Source: JACADW01 sp963747985
Lineage (GTDB): Bacteria; Acidobacteriota; UBA6911
Direction: 5' to 3'
DNA: 64,000 nt
NCBI GenBank assembly: GCA_963747985.1
Contig: CAVVHG010000005.1
Coordinates: 434,001 to 498,000, forward strand
Under the pieces are notes generated by a model. The model had not been told where the DNA came from, did not search any database, and worked only from the letters and a program-made list of their open reading frames with translations. The position numbers and the translations under genes are program-made. Shown here piece after piece: positions 16,546-25,895 of this stretch (position 1 is the first letter of the stretch; the number at the start of each line of letters is the position of its first letter).

Positions 16546-19367
16546 CTGGTCACAGGCTGCCGGGTCGGAAGTTTGAGCCTGAAGCGGGTGCCTTTGCCGG
16601 GTTCGCTGTCCACCAGGATCCTTCCCCCGTGCTCCTGGATGATGCCGTAGCTTATCGCCAGTCCCAGGCCCGTCCCCTTGGATGTGCCCTTCGTCGTGAA
16701 GAACGGATCGTAAATCCGTTTGATGTCATCGTCGGAAATGCCTGTCCCGGTGTCTTCGATGTCGACGATGACCATCGACTCGTTCATGCCCGTGTGTATC
16801 TTGAGTTCGCCCCCCCCCGGCATAGCATCGCGGGCATTCAGGAGGAGATTTACGAACACCTGCTGCAGCTTGCCGCCATTGCCGATAACCATCGGTATGG
16901 AAGCGTCCAGCGAGCGGATGATCCTGATGCCGCTCCTGGCCAGCTGATGCTCGAGGAGCGACAGGCTTTCCTGAAGCAGGCGATTCACGTCGAGGTCCTG
17001 GTACTCGGTTCCGTTTATCCGTGCGAAATTCAGCAGGCCGTTCACGATACCCGCCGCACGGAAAGTCTGTTTCTCGATCTTTTCCAGAATGCCCTTGCGC
17101 GCGTCGGAGGCAGGGGTCTCTTTCAGGAGCATCTGCGTATAGCTGGAGATGCCTGTAATCGGCGTATTGACCTCATGGGCGATGCCCGCGGCCATCAAGC
17201 CCAGCGAGGAGAGTTTCTCCGCCTGCAACAACTGGTCTGCGAGCTCCACCTTCTCGGTAATGTCATCCATCACGAGCAGGCAGCCGGAATCGGAATCGAA
17301 AGAGCCTCGGAGCGGTATGATACTCATGTCGACGATCAACTTCACTCCGCGGCGGTCGCCAAGGTAGAGCTTGTATATGTTCGCGGCGGACTTGAGCGCC
17401 CACCCCCTGGTGCCGGTCGCCCGGTGTATCGACGCCAAGACGTCCGCGGGAAGCAGCCCTTCCACCGGCGTACCCGCTATGTCATCCCTTCTGACACGAT
17501 AGAGGTCCTCGAAAGCGCGGTTGCAGGAAGTGATCCGGCCCGCGGCATCCAGGGCGAGAATCGCAACATTGACGCTTTCGATGATGTTCTCCGTGTAGAT
17601 CTTTAGCCTCTCGAGCTCCATCGCCTTGGTTTCCACCGACCGGTAGAGGTAGGCGTTCTCGAGTGCGATTGCCGCGTAGTTCGAGAGGGCCGATAGAAGG
17701 TCGAGGTCCTCTGAACTGAAATGGCGGTCCGCTGGCAAGGAGCCAAGGCCGATGAATCCCATGCGCCGCCCTCGAAGCATGAGCTCCTGCAGCTGGATCA
17801 CGCCGAACTTGGCCAGGTCGCGATGCGCTCGATGCAGCCCGCCGAGGCGTTCCGGAACGTCAGAAGAGGGCCTCTCCTGCTCCAGCAACTCTTCCTCGCG
17901 GTAGAAGGACTTGCCCAGCGCCGGCAGCGTGACACCCAGGGAGTCGATCATGCGGAAAAAGCCGGGGTGCGAAGCGTCCGCGAAGAACAACACCGCCTTG
18001 TCGAGTTTGAAGGTGCGGGTCACCCGTTCCAGGATGGATCGGGACAACCGGCTGAGACTGATCTCCGTACTCAGAGTCCGCGCGAACTCCATCAGGCTGG
18101 CGCGTTCGTCGAACTGATCCTTGTAGAAAAACCGATCGAGCCTGGACTGGATCCTCGCGCGCAAAGGGGCAAATAAGAGTGCGATCGGAAGCGCCGCAAC
18201 CGCGATGACGAGAAAATCGGCCTCCGGAGCCACCCATTTGATTCCTTCCGCCAGCCCCAGAACGAGAAGCAGGTAGATCACCAGTAGCAGGGAACTGGCG
18301 AGAAAGTACGCGGTGCCCCGCCGCACGATTACCTCGACGTCGAGGAGACGGTACCGGATGATGGCATAGGCGAACGAAAGCGGAATAAGCCCCAGAGACA
18401 GCGACGAATACGACAGCTGATCGGCTCTGATACCCAACAGCTCGGGAATAACGTAGATCAGGCTGAAAGGAATCACCCCGGCGAGCGTTCCATAGCTCAC
18501 CCACTTCATCTGCTGCCGGGTTGTGAGATCGCGCGCCTGTATCCGCCGATACAGCAGAATCGAACCGCCGATCAGGAAACCGAGTGCGAAGTAGATCAGT
18601 TGCATCCGGTCCAGCAACTGTGAAGACCGGGCATCCCTCGGCAGCCCGAGCGGAGCCAAACGACCTGTCATCCAGAGCACATGCAGGAGCCCGAGCCCGA
18701 TCATCGGAACGTAGACCAGCGGGGCCCGGCTCACCCCGTCGGCCAGTTCCTTCGGGAAGCGCATGCAGAAGTGGACAAACAGTGTAGGCAACAGGAGGAA
18801 GGCCGAGACCGACAATCCGTATACGATCCAGTCGAAAGCGGACCAGCGAGTTGTGAAACTGTACAGGTAGACGACGAAGGCGGCCAGACAGATGAGATAG
18901 AAATGATAGGCTCGAGGCTGGTGGCCGCCTTTCACCGCGACGAAAAGACCTATTCCGAGATAGAGGAACGCGAGAAGGGTTCTGGGTAAGTCTTTCGCGG
19001 AAATCATCCCCCTTCCAGCCATCGTAAGCGTCAGGTCGCGCGCCTCAGGGCCCGATGAGACCCGGTAGCTGGTCGTCGCATTGACACCCAGAGCGTCAAT
19101 CAACCGGGAGTGTTCGCCTAGGTTGGCCACCTCCTGACCATTAATCGATACCAGCAGGTCACCCGGTCGGATGCCGGCTTCCGCAGCCGGCCCACCAGGT
19201 TCCACTTCCTTCGCCACCAGCCCGCTCCCCGTCTCTATCCAGAACGCACCGTCGGATGCTTCGACCCACGCCGCGCGGTCGCGCAGGTTGAAGATACCTA
19301 CCGCCACCAGTAGCGATGTGACCAGAACCGTGGCAACTACCTTGAATGGAACCGGAAACGCATTCAT
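16542..19367 (-). CDS. Hybrid-topology sensor histidine kinase: PDZ, 7TM, GAF, PAS, HisKA, HATPase
   Basis: About 941 residues. The ATG at 19367 is preferred because it starts directly at the first membrane helix; an open frame continues to 19460. Order: one helix (about 8-27), a PDZ-like domain (VEPGGPAAEAGIRPGDLLVSING, about 50-100 including flanks), roughly seven to eight helices (about 120-400), GAF (about 430-585), PAS (about 600-700), phosphoacceptor helix AAGIAHEVNTPI, then ATPase with N-box NLLLNARDAM, DTGTGI and GTGLGLAIS. A PDZ domain in front of the sensor helices suggests recognition of a protein C-terminus or envelope signal. It is coupled to the NtrC-type regulator. Confidence 0.93.
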   Translation of the reverse strand: MNAFPVPFKVVATVLVTSLLVAVGIFNLRDRAAWVEASDGAFWIETGSGLVAKEVEPGGPAAEAGIRPGDLLVSINGQEVANLGEHSRLIDALGVNATTSYRVSSGPEARDLTLTMAGRGMISAKDLPRTLLAFLYLGIGLFVAVKGGHQPRAYHFYLICLAAFVVYLYSFTTRWSAFDWIVYGLSVSAFLLLPTLFVHFCMRFPKELADGVSRAPLVYVPMIGLGLLHVLWMTGRLAPLGLPRDARSSQLLDRMQLIYFALGFLIGGSILLYRRIQARDLTTRQQMKWVSYGTLAGVIPFSLIYVIPELLGIRADQLSYSSLSLGLIPLSFAYAIIRYRLLDVEVIVRRGTAYFLASSLLLVIYLLLVLGLAEGIKWVAPEADFLVIAVAALPIALLFAPLRARIQSRLDRFFYKDQFDERASLMEFARTLSTEISLSRLSRSILERVTRTFKLDKAVLFFADASHPGFFRMIDSLGVTLPALGKSFYREEELLEQERPSSDVPERLGGLHRAHRDLAKFGVIQLQELMLRGRRMGFIGLGSLPADRHFSSEDLDLLSALSNYAAIALENAYLYRSVETKAMELERLKIYTENIIESVNVAILALDAAGRITSCNRAFEDLYRVRRDDIAGTPVEGLLPADVLASIHRATGTRGWALKSAANIYKLYLGDRRGVKLIVDMSIIPLRGSFDSDSGCLLVMDDITEKVELADQLLQAEKLSSLGLMAAGIAHEVNTPITGISSYTQMLLKETPASDARKGILEKIEKQTFRAAGIVNGLLNFARINGTEYQDLDVNRLLQESLSLLEHQLARSGIRIIRSLDASIPMVIGNGGKLQQVFVNLLLNARDAMPGGGELKIHTGMNESMVIVDIEDTGTGISDDDIKRIYDPFFTTKGTSKGTGLGLAISYGIIQEHGGRILVDSEPGKGTRFRLKLPTRQPVTR

Positions 19368-19485
19368 CTGGGGTGAATCCCGGGATGAGACACGACTTAC
19401 CAAAACCCTATCAAAGCAATTTACGTGCCACGCGAGAGGTTGGAGCGGCGTACTCATCACGAATTAAACCAAGTGGAATCAATAT

Positions 19486-19513
19486 CTTATAGATCGACCC
19501 ATATGCCGTCCAA
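19486..19513 (-). promoter_or_regulatory. Candidate sigma-70 promoter for the kinase-regulator operon
   Basis: On the minus strand TTGGAC (19513-19508) and TATAAG (19491-19486) are separated by 16 bases. It lies about 120 bases upstream of the chosen kinase start, or about 30 bases upstream of the alternative ATG at 19457. Confidence 0.4.
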
Positions 19514-19524
19514 ATTATCGGTTC

Positions 19525-19543
19525 TCAATGTCCAAGACATTGA
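19525..19543. promoter_or_regulatory. Operator-like perfect palindrome upstream of the kinase operon
   Basis: TCAATGTC-CAA-GACATTGA is a 19-base perfect dyad with eight-base arms. It sits just upstream of the candidate -35 box of the kinase promoter and in the gap after the convergent-side barrel gene end. The position fits a binding site for an activator or repressor; it lacks a T-run, so it is a poor terminator. Which protein binds is unknown. Confidence 0.45.
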
Positions 19544-19598
19544 ATAATCGACATCCAAAACTATGAACGCGATTGGGCTCTGTTTCAATAGGGAGGAA

Positions 19599-21377
19599 CT
19601 AGTTCAGGTTGAGATTGAGACCGAAGCGGAGAGAACGGGGGTTCCGGGTGAGCACCAGCTCGCCGTCGCTGGTGGGGATAACGGGATTCCCCTGATCGAA
19701 GAGGTTGCGGACATCGACGAGAGCTTCCCAGTGACCGACGGAGCTCATGAACTCCGGGAAGGGGAGCGCCTGGCGAACCATGAAGCTCACACCTTTCGTG
19801 AGCACATCCGCATGGTCTTTGAAAAGATCCATCGGCGTGATCGGCGTGCCCGGATACCATCGGAAGATGGCGGTCACGTTCGTGCGGGTCTTTCGGAAGT
19901 TTGCATTCAGCTCGCTCGTAAAGGAATGGTAGTAGGATCTGTGCATGTAGGCGAGCAGGTCCCGCGCAAGCTCCTCGCTCGAGATTGAAGTGCCGTCCAC
20001 GCGCACGGCAGTTCCAGTTCCGTAGACGTAGGCAATGGATCCGGCAAGAAAGTCCAGGATCCGTTTGTTCGCAACTATCCGGAGCCCGTGCTGAGCCGTC
20101 TGGTCCTCTCTCAACTGGGCGACGAGAGTATCGCCGCAGCCGGGGCAGACGGTCGTCACCAGAAAGGGAACCCCAGGCCCGTTCATGTGGTCTTGATAGA
20201 GGGCCACTTCGATCGAAGCACTGCCCGGAAGCATCTTCTCGACCGCAAGCTCCCCGTGCTTGAACTGACTCAGGTGCATTTCCCCGTCGATCTTCGCGAT
20301 GTAAACCGGCTGCGTCAGATTCAAAGGATCACCATCCGGGAGGAAGACGGTATTGCTGTCGCTGCTCCTGCGCGAAGCCATGGCCGCTTTCAGGAGCCAT
20401 GTGTCGGAAGGCGAGAGCACAAGCTGGAAATATGGGCTCAGGAAGCTCTTCGTCACGCCTGAACGCACGCGCGTCAGGTCGAAGCCGTAGTCGATACTGA
20501 CTCCGTCCAGGAACTGGCTACGCCCTGCAAAACCAATGTCAACGAGCTGGATCCCCGAATCGCGGAGATAGGGATCGCGGTTGAGGAACTCCGCAGGTTG
20601 AACAAGAGAACTCATCCCCGCATCATTCAGGCCCAAACGCCCGTAGCCCACCGAGAAGCTGAGATCCCTTCCGGGATCCGTCCGGTAATGGAAAGTATCG
20701 CGCACCTGCCAGAACGGGTCCGATCCTGAATTCAACTGCCCGGAGAAAATCATGCGGCCCGACCCGGTGATGGGCTCGGTGTATGCGAAATTGGAGACCA
20801 CCCCGTTTTGGCCCGAACTTGGAGAAACAAAATAGTTATCGCTTCCCATCCCCGAGTTTGTGGCAACTTCCAGGACCGCACCCCGCTTGAACGTGGGTTC
20901 CTCCGCAACCGGCAGCGCTTCGTCGTCCGGCGCTGAGACAGGGAGGTTTCTGAATATCAGGCGCCGATCCGAGGTGCTGCGAATGACACTCTTGAGATCC
21001 CAGTTGCGAGGATCAGGATCGGCCGCGATCAAATCCACGAACGTCTGGAGGACGACATTCAGCGTGACACTCTTCCCAGAGGCTACGCTGATGTTGGAAT
21101 TGGTCAGCGGATGGTAGCCTTCGCGGCTTACCTGGAGATGGTACGAGCCGGGACCGAGGTTGGCGATGCTGTAGGTGCCCCGCTTGTCGGATCGGGTGAA
21201 GGAAATGGTTCCCCCTTCACCATTCTCGCGGAACAACGTGATTACCGCCCCCGCCAGACCCTCGCCCGCAGTGTCGCTCACCTTGCCGGAAATCCTGGCG
21301 CCGGCTTTTGCCTCAAGCAGAACCTGCGTGGAGGCGAGAGCAAAGGCAATCAGGGTCAGGCTGCAAAGCCGTTTCAT
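19599..21377 (-). CDS. Oar-like outer-membrane barrel with carboxypeptidase-regulatory front domain
   Basis: About 592 residues from ATG 21377 (GGAG four bases upstream). It has a signal peptide (MKRLCSLTLIAFALAST), then a CarboxypepD_reg-like domain (about 27-110; GKVSDTAGEGLAGAVITL, GTYSIANLGPGSYHL), then repeated amphipathic strands ending in NLFDQGNPVIP and a C-terminal FGLNLNLN, typical of TonB-type barrels. No plug domain can be recognised, and the barrel is shorter than usual Oar proteins (around 1,000 residues). It probably sits in the outer membrane. Whether it is a transporter or an adhesin-like barrel is open. Confidence 0.75.
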   Translation of the reverse strand: MKRLCSLTLIAFALASTQVLLEAKAGARISGKVSDTAGEGLAGAVITLFRENGEGGTISFTRSDKRGTYSIANLGPGSYHLQVSREGYHPLTNSNISVASGKSVTLNVVLQTFVDLIAADPDPRNWDLKSVIRSTSDRRLIFRNLPVSAPDDEALPVAEEPTFKRGAVLEVATNSGMGSDNYFVSPSSGQNGVVSNFAYTEPITGSGRMIFSGQLNSGSDPFWQVRDTFHYRTDPGRDLSFSVGYGRLGLNDAGMSSLVQPAEFLNRDPYLRDSGIQLVDIGFAGRSQFLDGVSIDYGFDLTRVRSGVTKSFLSPYFQLVLSPSDTWLLKAAMASRRSSDSNTVFLPDGDPLNLTQPVYIAKIDGEMHLSQFKHGELAVEKMLPGSASIEVALYQDHMNGPGVPFLVTTVCPGCGDTLVAQLREDQTAQHGLRIVANKRILDFLAGSIAYVYGTGTAVRVDGTSISSEELARDLLAYMHRSYYHSFTSELNANFRKTRTNVTAIFRWYPGTPITPMDLFKDHADVLTKGVSFMVRQALPFPEFMSSVGHWEALVDVRNLFDQGNPVIPTSDGELVLTRNPRSLRFGLNLNLN

Positions 21378-21549
21378 GAGACTCCGACCTATCACCGGAT
21401 CAGGGCGTACTGATCCCCCAGGATCCGTTTTGTGACCAAACCCTAGCATAGCAGAACAGGACTGTCAATGCCGCTCACTTTCAAAATCAACGCGATGCCG
21501 CACAACCTCAACTACTTGCTTATCCGGATGTCCGTTGCGCGAAGAAGGT

Positions 21550-22020
21550 TCACTCGGCGAGGTCCGCCCACGCCAGGCTCACACTGCAGCGCCTCACTTT
21601 GACCGGCAGGCCCTCCATCAACAGGTCCTGAAGCCTGACCGTTCCTCCTGGCGGCAACTCCTGTGAGATTTGGAGGGAACGGGTTTCGACACTGTTGCCG
21701 GAGGCCGCCAGGCATTCGAACTTGAGCATGAAGCCCTTGTATCGACTGGTTCCCTGGTTACGCACTGTAACCGAGTATCGAGCAGCGATCTCAGCGGCGG
21801 GGCCGGAGCCCGGGGAGGGCGGCAGGATCTCCACAGTCGAATCGAGGACTTGAAGTTCCGGCGGAGCAAGAACCCTGGTTGCGCTCGGCTTGGACTGGCG
21901 AACGATTTCCGCCGGGGGAGAGCTGATCCGCTTCTCCTGCTTTCGGGCGCTCAGGACCATGTACGCGAGCACGGACCCGAGAAGCACCATCAGGCCCAGG
22001 AAGATCGATCTCCGGAACAT
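21550..22020 (-). CDS. Single-pass membrane protein of unknown function
   Basis: About 156 residues from ATG 22020, which has GGAAGG about ten bases upstream and places the one hydrophobic segment (SIFLGLMVLLGSVLAYMVL) at the N-terminus. The rest is extracytoplasmic: a Pro/Ser-rich linker, then a small beta-rich domain (about 65-150) with the pattern VRNQGTSRYKGFMLKFECLA, reminiscent of FxLYD-like or CARDB-like immunoglobulin folds that describe change in tethered chains. Not recognised as a named family. It sits between the barrel gene and the amidohydrolase on the same strand. Confidence 0.6.
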   Translation of the reverse strand: MFRRSIFLGLMVLLGSVLAYMVLSARKQEKRISSPPAEIVRQSKPSATRVLAPPELQVLDSTVEILPPSPGSGPAAEIAARYSVTVRNQGTSRYKGFMLKFECLAASGNSVETRSLQISQELPPGGTVRLQDLLMEGLPVKVRRCSVSLAWADLAE

Positions 22021-22087
22021 ACGACTAAATCCTTCCGATTTCGCGCGCGGCGCCACGCGTGAAGCGCGGCCGGCAGAGGGGGGACGG

Positions 22088-23362
22088 CTAGGCGGCCGTC
22101 ACGCTCGAGCTGACGTGCTCGTCACGCTGCCACACGATTTCTCCCTTCACGATCGTCGCGATACATTCCCCGGCACCCTCGAGAATCTGCGTCAGGAGGT
22201 TTCTCCCACCCGCCTCATCCGGCAGCTTCAGGACCGTCAGATCGGCCCAGTATCCTCGCCGGATGCGGCCCAGCACACGCCCGAGGTTCAGCGCCGTCGC
22301 CCCGTTCAGTGTCGCCATCCTGAAAATCTCCTCGCACTTCAGATCCCTGCGCGTCCGGCTCAGGAAACGCATCTCGTCGAGCATGCTCAGGCTGGCGTTG
22401 CTGGCGAGCGAGTCTGTTCCGAGCGCCACATTTATCCCGAGGTCCAGGCACTGACGAACCGGGTGGTTCTCGTGCCCGAAATAGGCGTGGCTCCTGGGGC
22501 AGAAGGCGATGCTGGAATGCGTTCGCTGGATGATGGCCATGGCATGCGCATCCAGGTAATTGCAGTGGACGAGGAGCGGCGCTTGCTCCAGGACACCCAG
22601 AACCTCAAGAAATGGGATCGGATCCAGCTTCGGAGGAGCCCATCCCGCAGGCATTGCGCCCAGCGCGCCCAGGAAGCCTGCAAACGGACCGGTGCCTGAC
22701 TCCAGGAATTCGAGTTCCTCCCGCGTCTCGGCCGCATGCGTTGCCAGCGGGATCTCTCTGCGACGGGCCAGGGCTGACAGTTCGCGATACAACCTGGGAG
22801 AAACAGAATATGGAGCGTGAGGGGATACTCCAAGTGTCGTCAACGGATCAGGTTCTGGTTCCTGCAGGCGCCGCTCCACGTCAGCCACAGTCTCGGCGGC
22901 TCGTTCCGGCGCCAGCGCCACAGCCTCTTCGAAGACAGCCTTTCTAATTCTCTCAGGCACGAGCGCCTGTCGGCTGAATCCGCTGGAGGAGATGTCTGCG
23001 AGCAATGTGGTGCCGGAACGAAGGGCCATGGCGGCGCCGGCTCTGACGGACTCGGCATACTGCTCCGGCGTCCATTTGCGGCGTTCCTGGACGACCTGAT
23101 AGAGCCAGTCGACGAAGGATCCCGTCTGCCTGATACGTTCGGCCAGCAGCGTCAGTTCGAGGTGCGTGTGACTGTTCACCAAGCCGGGCATTATGATGGC
23201 TTTGCCCCAGTCGATCACGCGGACCTCCTGGCCTGATGGCCTGGTGTGCCACGGTTCGATTCTCGAGATCCGGCCCGGATCGCACACATGAACCGCGGCG
23301 TCCTGCAGCAGGAAGTCGGCTTCGGCCAGAACGAAATGTGCTCGATGAATAGTCCGGATCAT
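22088..23362 (-). CDS. Amidohydrolase-superfamily deaminase (chlorohydrolase/aminofutalosine-deaminase-like)
   Basis: A 424-residue metal-dependent hydrolase. Metal ligands are visible as HTH in NSHTHLE, His in THAAETREELEF, His in VHCNYLD, and the Asp of LGTDSLASN; SPHAPYSVSP and FCPRSHAYFG are substrate-region motifs. The FCPRS-x-AYFGH pattern is typical of the group that includes MqnX (aminodeoxyfutalosine deaminase of menaquinone synthesis) and S-adenosylhomocysteine deaminases. No other mqn gene is near, so the substrate stays open. Its ATG overlaps the stop of a possible 42-codon upstream gene. Confidence 0.85.
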   Translation of the reverse strand: MIRTIHRAHFVLAEADFLLQDAAVHVCDPGRISRIEPWHTRPSGQEVRVIDWGKAIIMPGLVNSHTHLELTLLAERIRQTGSFVDWLYQVVQERRKWTPEQYAESVRAGAAMALRSGTTLLADISSSGFSRQALVPERIRKAVFEEAVALAPERAAETVADVERRLQEPEPDPLTTLGVSPHAPYSVSPRLYRELSALARRREIPLATHAAETREELEFLESGTGPFAGFLGALGAMPAGWAPPKLDPIPFLEVLGVLEQAPLLVHCNYLDAHAMAIIQRTHSSIAFCPRSHAYFGHENHPVRQCLDLGINVALGTDSLASNASLSMLDEMRFLSRTRRDLKCEEIFRMATLNGATALNLGRVLGRIRRGYWADLTVLKLPDEAGGRNLLTQILEGAGECIATIVKGEIVWQRDEHVSSSVTAA

Positions 23363-23487
23363 GCGACGGAACGCAGGCCCCCCAAGGCGAGAGCGGCACA
23401 GCAGGCATGCACAAAAAGCGGCCCGAGCGAGGTGACAAATGAGACGGCGCTCCAGCTCAAGACTGGATCTCTGGCTTTCTCAGCCAT
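23359..23487 (-). CDS. Possible 42-residue membrane peptide coupled to the amidohydrolase gene
   Basis: From ATG 23487, preceded by a GGGGG stretch, this frame encodes one hydrophobic segment (FVTSLGPLFVHACCAALALGG) and ends in TGA overlapping the amidohydrolase ATG (ATGA). The overlap suggests translational coupling, but a chance short frame cannot be ruled out. Not recognised. Confidence 0.35.
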   Translation of the reverse strand: MAEKARDPVLSWSAVSFVTSLGPLFVHACCAALALGGLRSVA

Positions 23488-23792
23488 ACCACGCCCCCGC
23501 TCCGAGCGTCTCTGATGGCGGGCACTTGGTACGTCATTCCCCTCTCGGGCCTTCATTCAATATATGCCCGCAATCCCATGGATTCAACATCTTTCTCTGG
23601 CCTCCGAGCCGGCTTCGGCCGTCGGAGGAAGTGGTCCCGCTTCGCCGAAGCGCGCAGAACCGGCCGCATCGGCGGCGCCCACTCCAGGGTTGCGAAAATC
23701 TCCGCTTGGCGCTGCACAGGGCCGTCCAGTATATTTTGCATTTCTAAAGGGATTGCATCACTTACCCACGGCCAATTCAACGAGAGGGTTTC
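23488..23792. other. Divergent intergenic region without recognised genes
   Basis: About 305 bases between leftward amidohydrolase and rightward ornithine-cyclodeaminase-family gene. It must hold promoters for both sides. I see no clear -35/-10 pair, hairpin or RNA gene. Confidence 0.4.
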
Positions 23793-24746
23793 ATGGCAAC
23801 TATCCTTCGCGAGTCGGATATCGAGAAACTGGTGACCATGCAGATGGCGCTGGATGCGGTGGAACAGGCATTCAGGCTGAAGGGAGAGGGCAGTGCCGAG
23901 AGCACTCCCAGGCGCAGGTGCCGCCTCGAGAAGGGTTTCCTGCACGTTATGAGCGCGTCACTCCCCACCCTCGGGGTCGCAGGACTGAAGAGCTACACGA
24001 CATCGCAGGGCAAGGCCCAATTCCTGGTACATCTCTATAGTGCGACGGACGGGAAACTTCTGGCTGTCATGGAAGCCAACAAGCTTGGTCAGGTCCGCAC
24101 GGGGGCGGCCAGCGCGGTTGCCGCAAAGTGCATGGCGCGCGGGAACTCTTCCCGGCTCGGCATAATCGGGACGGGATGGCAGGCGCGCTCGCAACTGGAG
24201 GGTATCTGCGCGGTATTGCCCATTGAGACCATCGCCGCCTTTGGCCCGACCGCGTCGAAGCTGGAAGCATTCTGCAAGGAAATGACGGCGAAGCTGGGCG
24301 TACCGGTCCAGCCGGCCGCGACCGCGGAAGAAGCCTCGCGAGACAAAGATGTAGTCGTCACGGCGACCACGGCCAAGGAACCTGTCCTGAAGGGAGAGTG
24401 GCTGGCCGAGGGTACTCATGTGACCGCGATCGGAGCCAACTTCCTGACCCGTCGGGAACTGGACGTCGAAGTGGTACGTAGAAGCGCCTGTGTCATAGTG
24501 GATTCGGCAGAGCAGGCCATGCTCGAGTCCGGAGACCTGGCCTCGGCTGTGGAGGCGGGCGCGTTCTTCTGGGAGGATGCGCGTGAGTTGTCAACCGTCG
24601 TGACCGGCGACTATCCGGGCCGGGAGGACGACCGCGAGCTCACACTCTTCAAGTCCCACGGTATTGCCCTGGAGGACGTGGCCCTCGCCGCCGGAATTTA
24701 CGCGGCAGCGACGAAAGCCCGGATCGGTGAAAAGGTCGATCTGTGA
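23793..24746 (+). CDS. Ornithine cyclodeaminase / mu-crystallin family protein
   Basis: A 317-residue NAD(P)-binding protein. The Rossmann motif is GIIGTGWQARSQ (about residues 124-135). Upstream VMEANKLGQVRTGAASAVAA matches the family's substrate-binding segment, and GSHG/KSHGIALEDVALA is the conserved C-terminal helix. Family members include ornithine cyclodeaminase, archaeal alanine dehydrogenase, ketimine reductases and tauropine-type enzymes, so the reaction is uncertain: an imine/amine redox or deamination at an amino acid. A single gene, divergent from the amidohydrolase. Confidence 0.88.
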   Translation: MATILRESDIEKLVTMQMALDAVEQAFRLKGEGSAESTPRRRCRLEKGFLHVMSASLPTLGVAGLKSYTTSQGKAQFLVHLYSATDGKLLAVMEANKLGQVRTGAASAVAAKCMARGNSSRLGIIGTGWQARSQLEGICAVLPIETIAAFGPTASKLEAFCKEMTAKLGVPVQPAATAEEASRDKDVVVTATTAKEPVLKGEWLAEGTHVTAIGANFLTRRELDVEVVRRSACVIVDSAEQAMLESGDLASAVEAGAFFWEDARELSTVVTGDYPGREDDRELTLFKSHGIALEDVALAAGIYAAATKARIGEKVDL

Positions 24747-24809
24747 GTGGCTGGGCGTACATCCTCCGGGTGTCCTGTGCGTGTCGCCCGTACAGCGATC
24801 GCTTTCGGG

Positions 24810-24839
24810 ATCGGTATCGAGATCGGATCCGATACCGAT
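24810..24839. terminator. Stem-loop between convergent genes
   Basis: ATCGGTATCG and its exact complement CGATACCGAT form a ten-base stem with a ten-base loop (24820-24829). It lies between the end of the rightward gene at 24746 and the end of the leftward gene at 24999. There is no T-run, so it could be a factor-assisted terminator or an mRNA-end hairpin. Confidence 0.35.
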
Positions 24840-24998
24840 AGAAACCCTCAATCGTGATATCCGCAGATAAGACCGGGCCGGAACGAACGCGACCGCGGTA
24901 CCGATCCCGAGTCAGTACTGCAGCTCACGGGTTGCCAAGGGGTACGTCGGCGTCGGCAGCCCCAGGTTGAGAGCTAGATCCCCGTCCTCAAGATCTCC

Positions 24999-25895
24999 TC
25001 AGCTCTTCTGTCCGACCACGATTCCTGACAGACGCTCCAGGGCCTTGATCAGCGCATGATTTCCCTCTGAGCCCAGTCCTTCCGCCTGGAGTGTCCGATA
25101 CAGGTGAAAAACCATGCTGGACAACATCGCCGGTACGCCCAGCTTGTCCGCCGCAGAAAGAACCAGGCGGACATCCTTCTGCTGAAGATCAATCATGAAT
25201 CCCGGCCGCCAGTCGCGCCGGATAATCTGCGGTCCGCGGTTGCTCAGCATCCAGCTCCCGGCGGCACCGGCCGACACGGCGTCCAGTGTCTTCTGCAGGT
25301 CGAGTCCGCCCGCCTGCGCAAATATCAGAGCCTCGCTCATGGCCATGGCATGGCCGACGACAAGGATCTGGTTGACGAGTTTCACCATCTGCCCCGCGCC
25401 GTGATCGCCTACGTGCGTTATCCGCTTACCGATTGCCCTGAAGAAGGGCATGGCACGTTCCACGTCTTCACCTTTCCCTCCTACCATCAGGGTCAGCGTT
25501 CCCTGGGCTGCCCCCTCGCTCCCCCCGCTGACGGGAGCGTCGATCATGTGCACCCCTTTCTCCTGCAGCCTGGCTGCGATTTCGCACGTGACCTGGGGGC
25601 TGATCGTGCTGAGGTCGATCACGAGCGTGCCGGGCTTCGCTCCTTCGATCACGCCGCGCGGACCGAAGATAACGGCCTGAACGTCCGCGGTGTCGCTAAC
25701 GCACATCATGACGACCGGACATCGGGAGGCGAGGTCTGCCGGATCCTCAGCCGTCAAAGCGCCCGCCGCGGCAAATTCCTGCATCCGTGCCGAAGTCCGA
25801 TTCCACACATGGACCTCCAGTCCGGCTTTCAACAGGTTGCGTGCCATACCTCCGCCCATGATCCCCAGACCGATGAAACCTACTTTTTCAGCCAT
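24999..25895 (-). CDS. 3-hydroxyisobutyrate dehydrogenase family NAD(P)-dependent oxidoreductase
   Basis: A 298-residue enzyme starting at ATG 25895 with a very strong GGAGGGGAG ribosome site; the longer open frame upstream is not needed. The N-terminal cofactor motif is GFIGLGIMGGGMARNL, followed by DAPVSGGSEGAAQGTL (substrate-binding) and the catalytic lysine in GAGQMVKLVNQ. The family covers 3-hydroxyisobutyrate, tartronate semialdehyde, glyoxylate/succinic semialdehyde reductases. The neighbours give no pathway hint. Confidence 0.92.
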   Translation of the reverse strand: MAEKVGFIGLGIMGGGMARNLLKAGLEVHVWNRTSARMQEFAAAGALTAEDPADLASRCPVVMMCVSDTADVQAVIFGPRGVIEGAKPGTLVIDLSTISPQVTCEIAARLQEKGVHMIDAPVSGGSEGAAQGTLTLMVGGKGEDVERAMPFFRAIGKRITHVGDHGAGQMVKLVNQILVVGHAMAMSEALIFAQAGGLDLQKTLDAVSAGAAGSWMLSNRGPQIIRRDWRPGFMIDLQQKDVRLVLSAADKLGVPAMLSSMVFHLYRTLQAEGLGSEGNHALIKALERLSGIVVGQKS

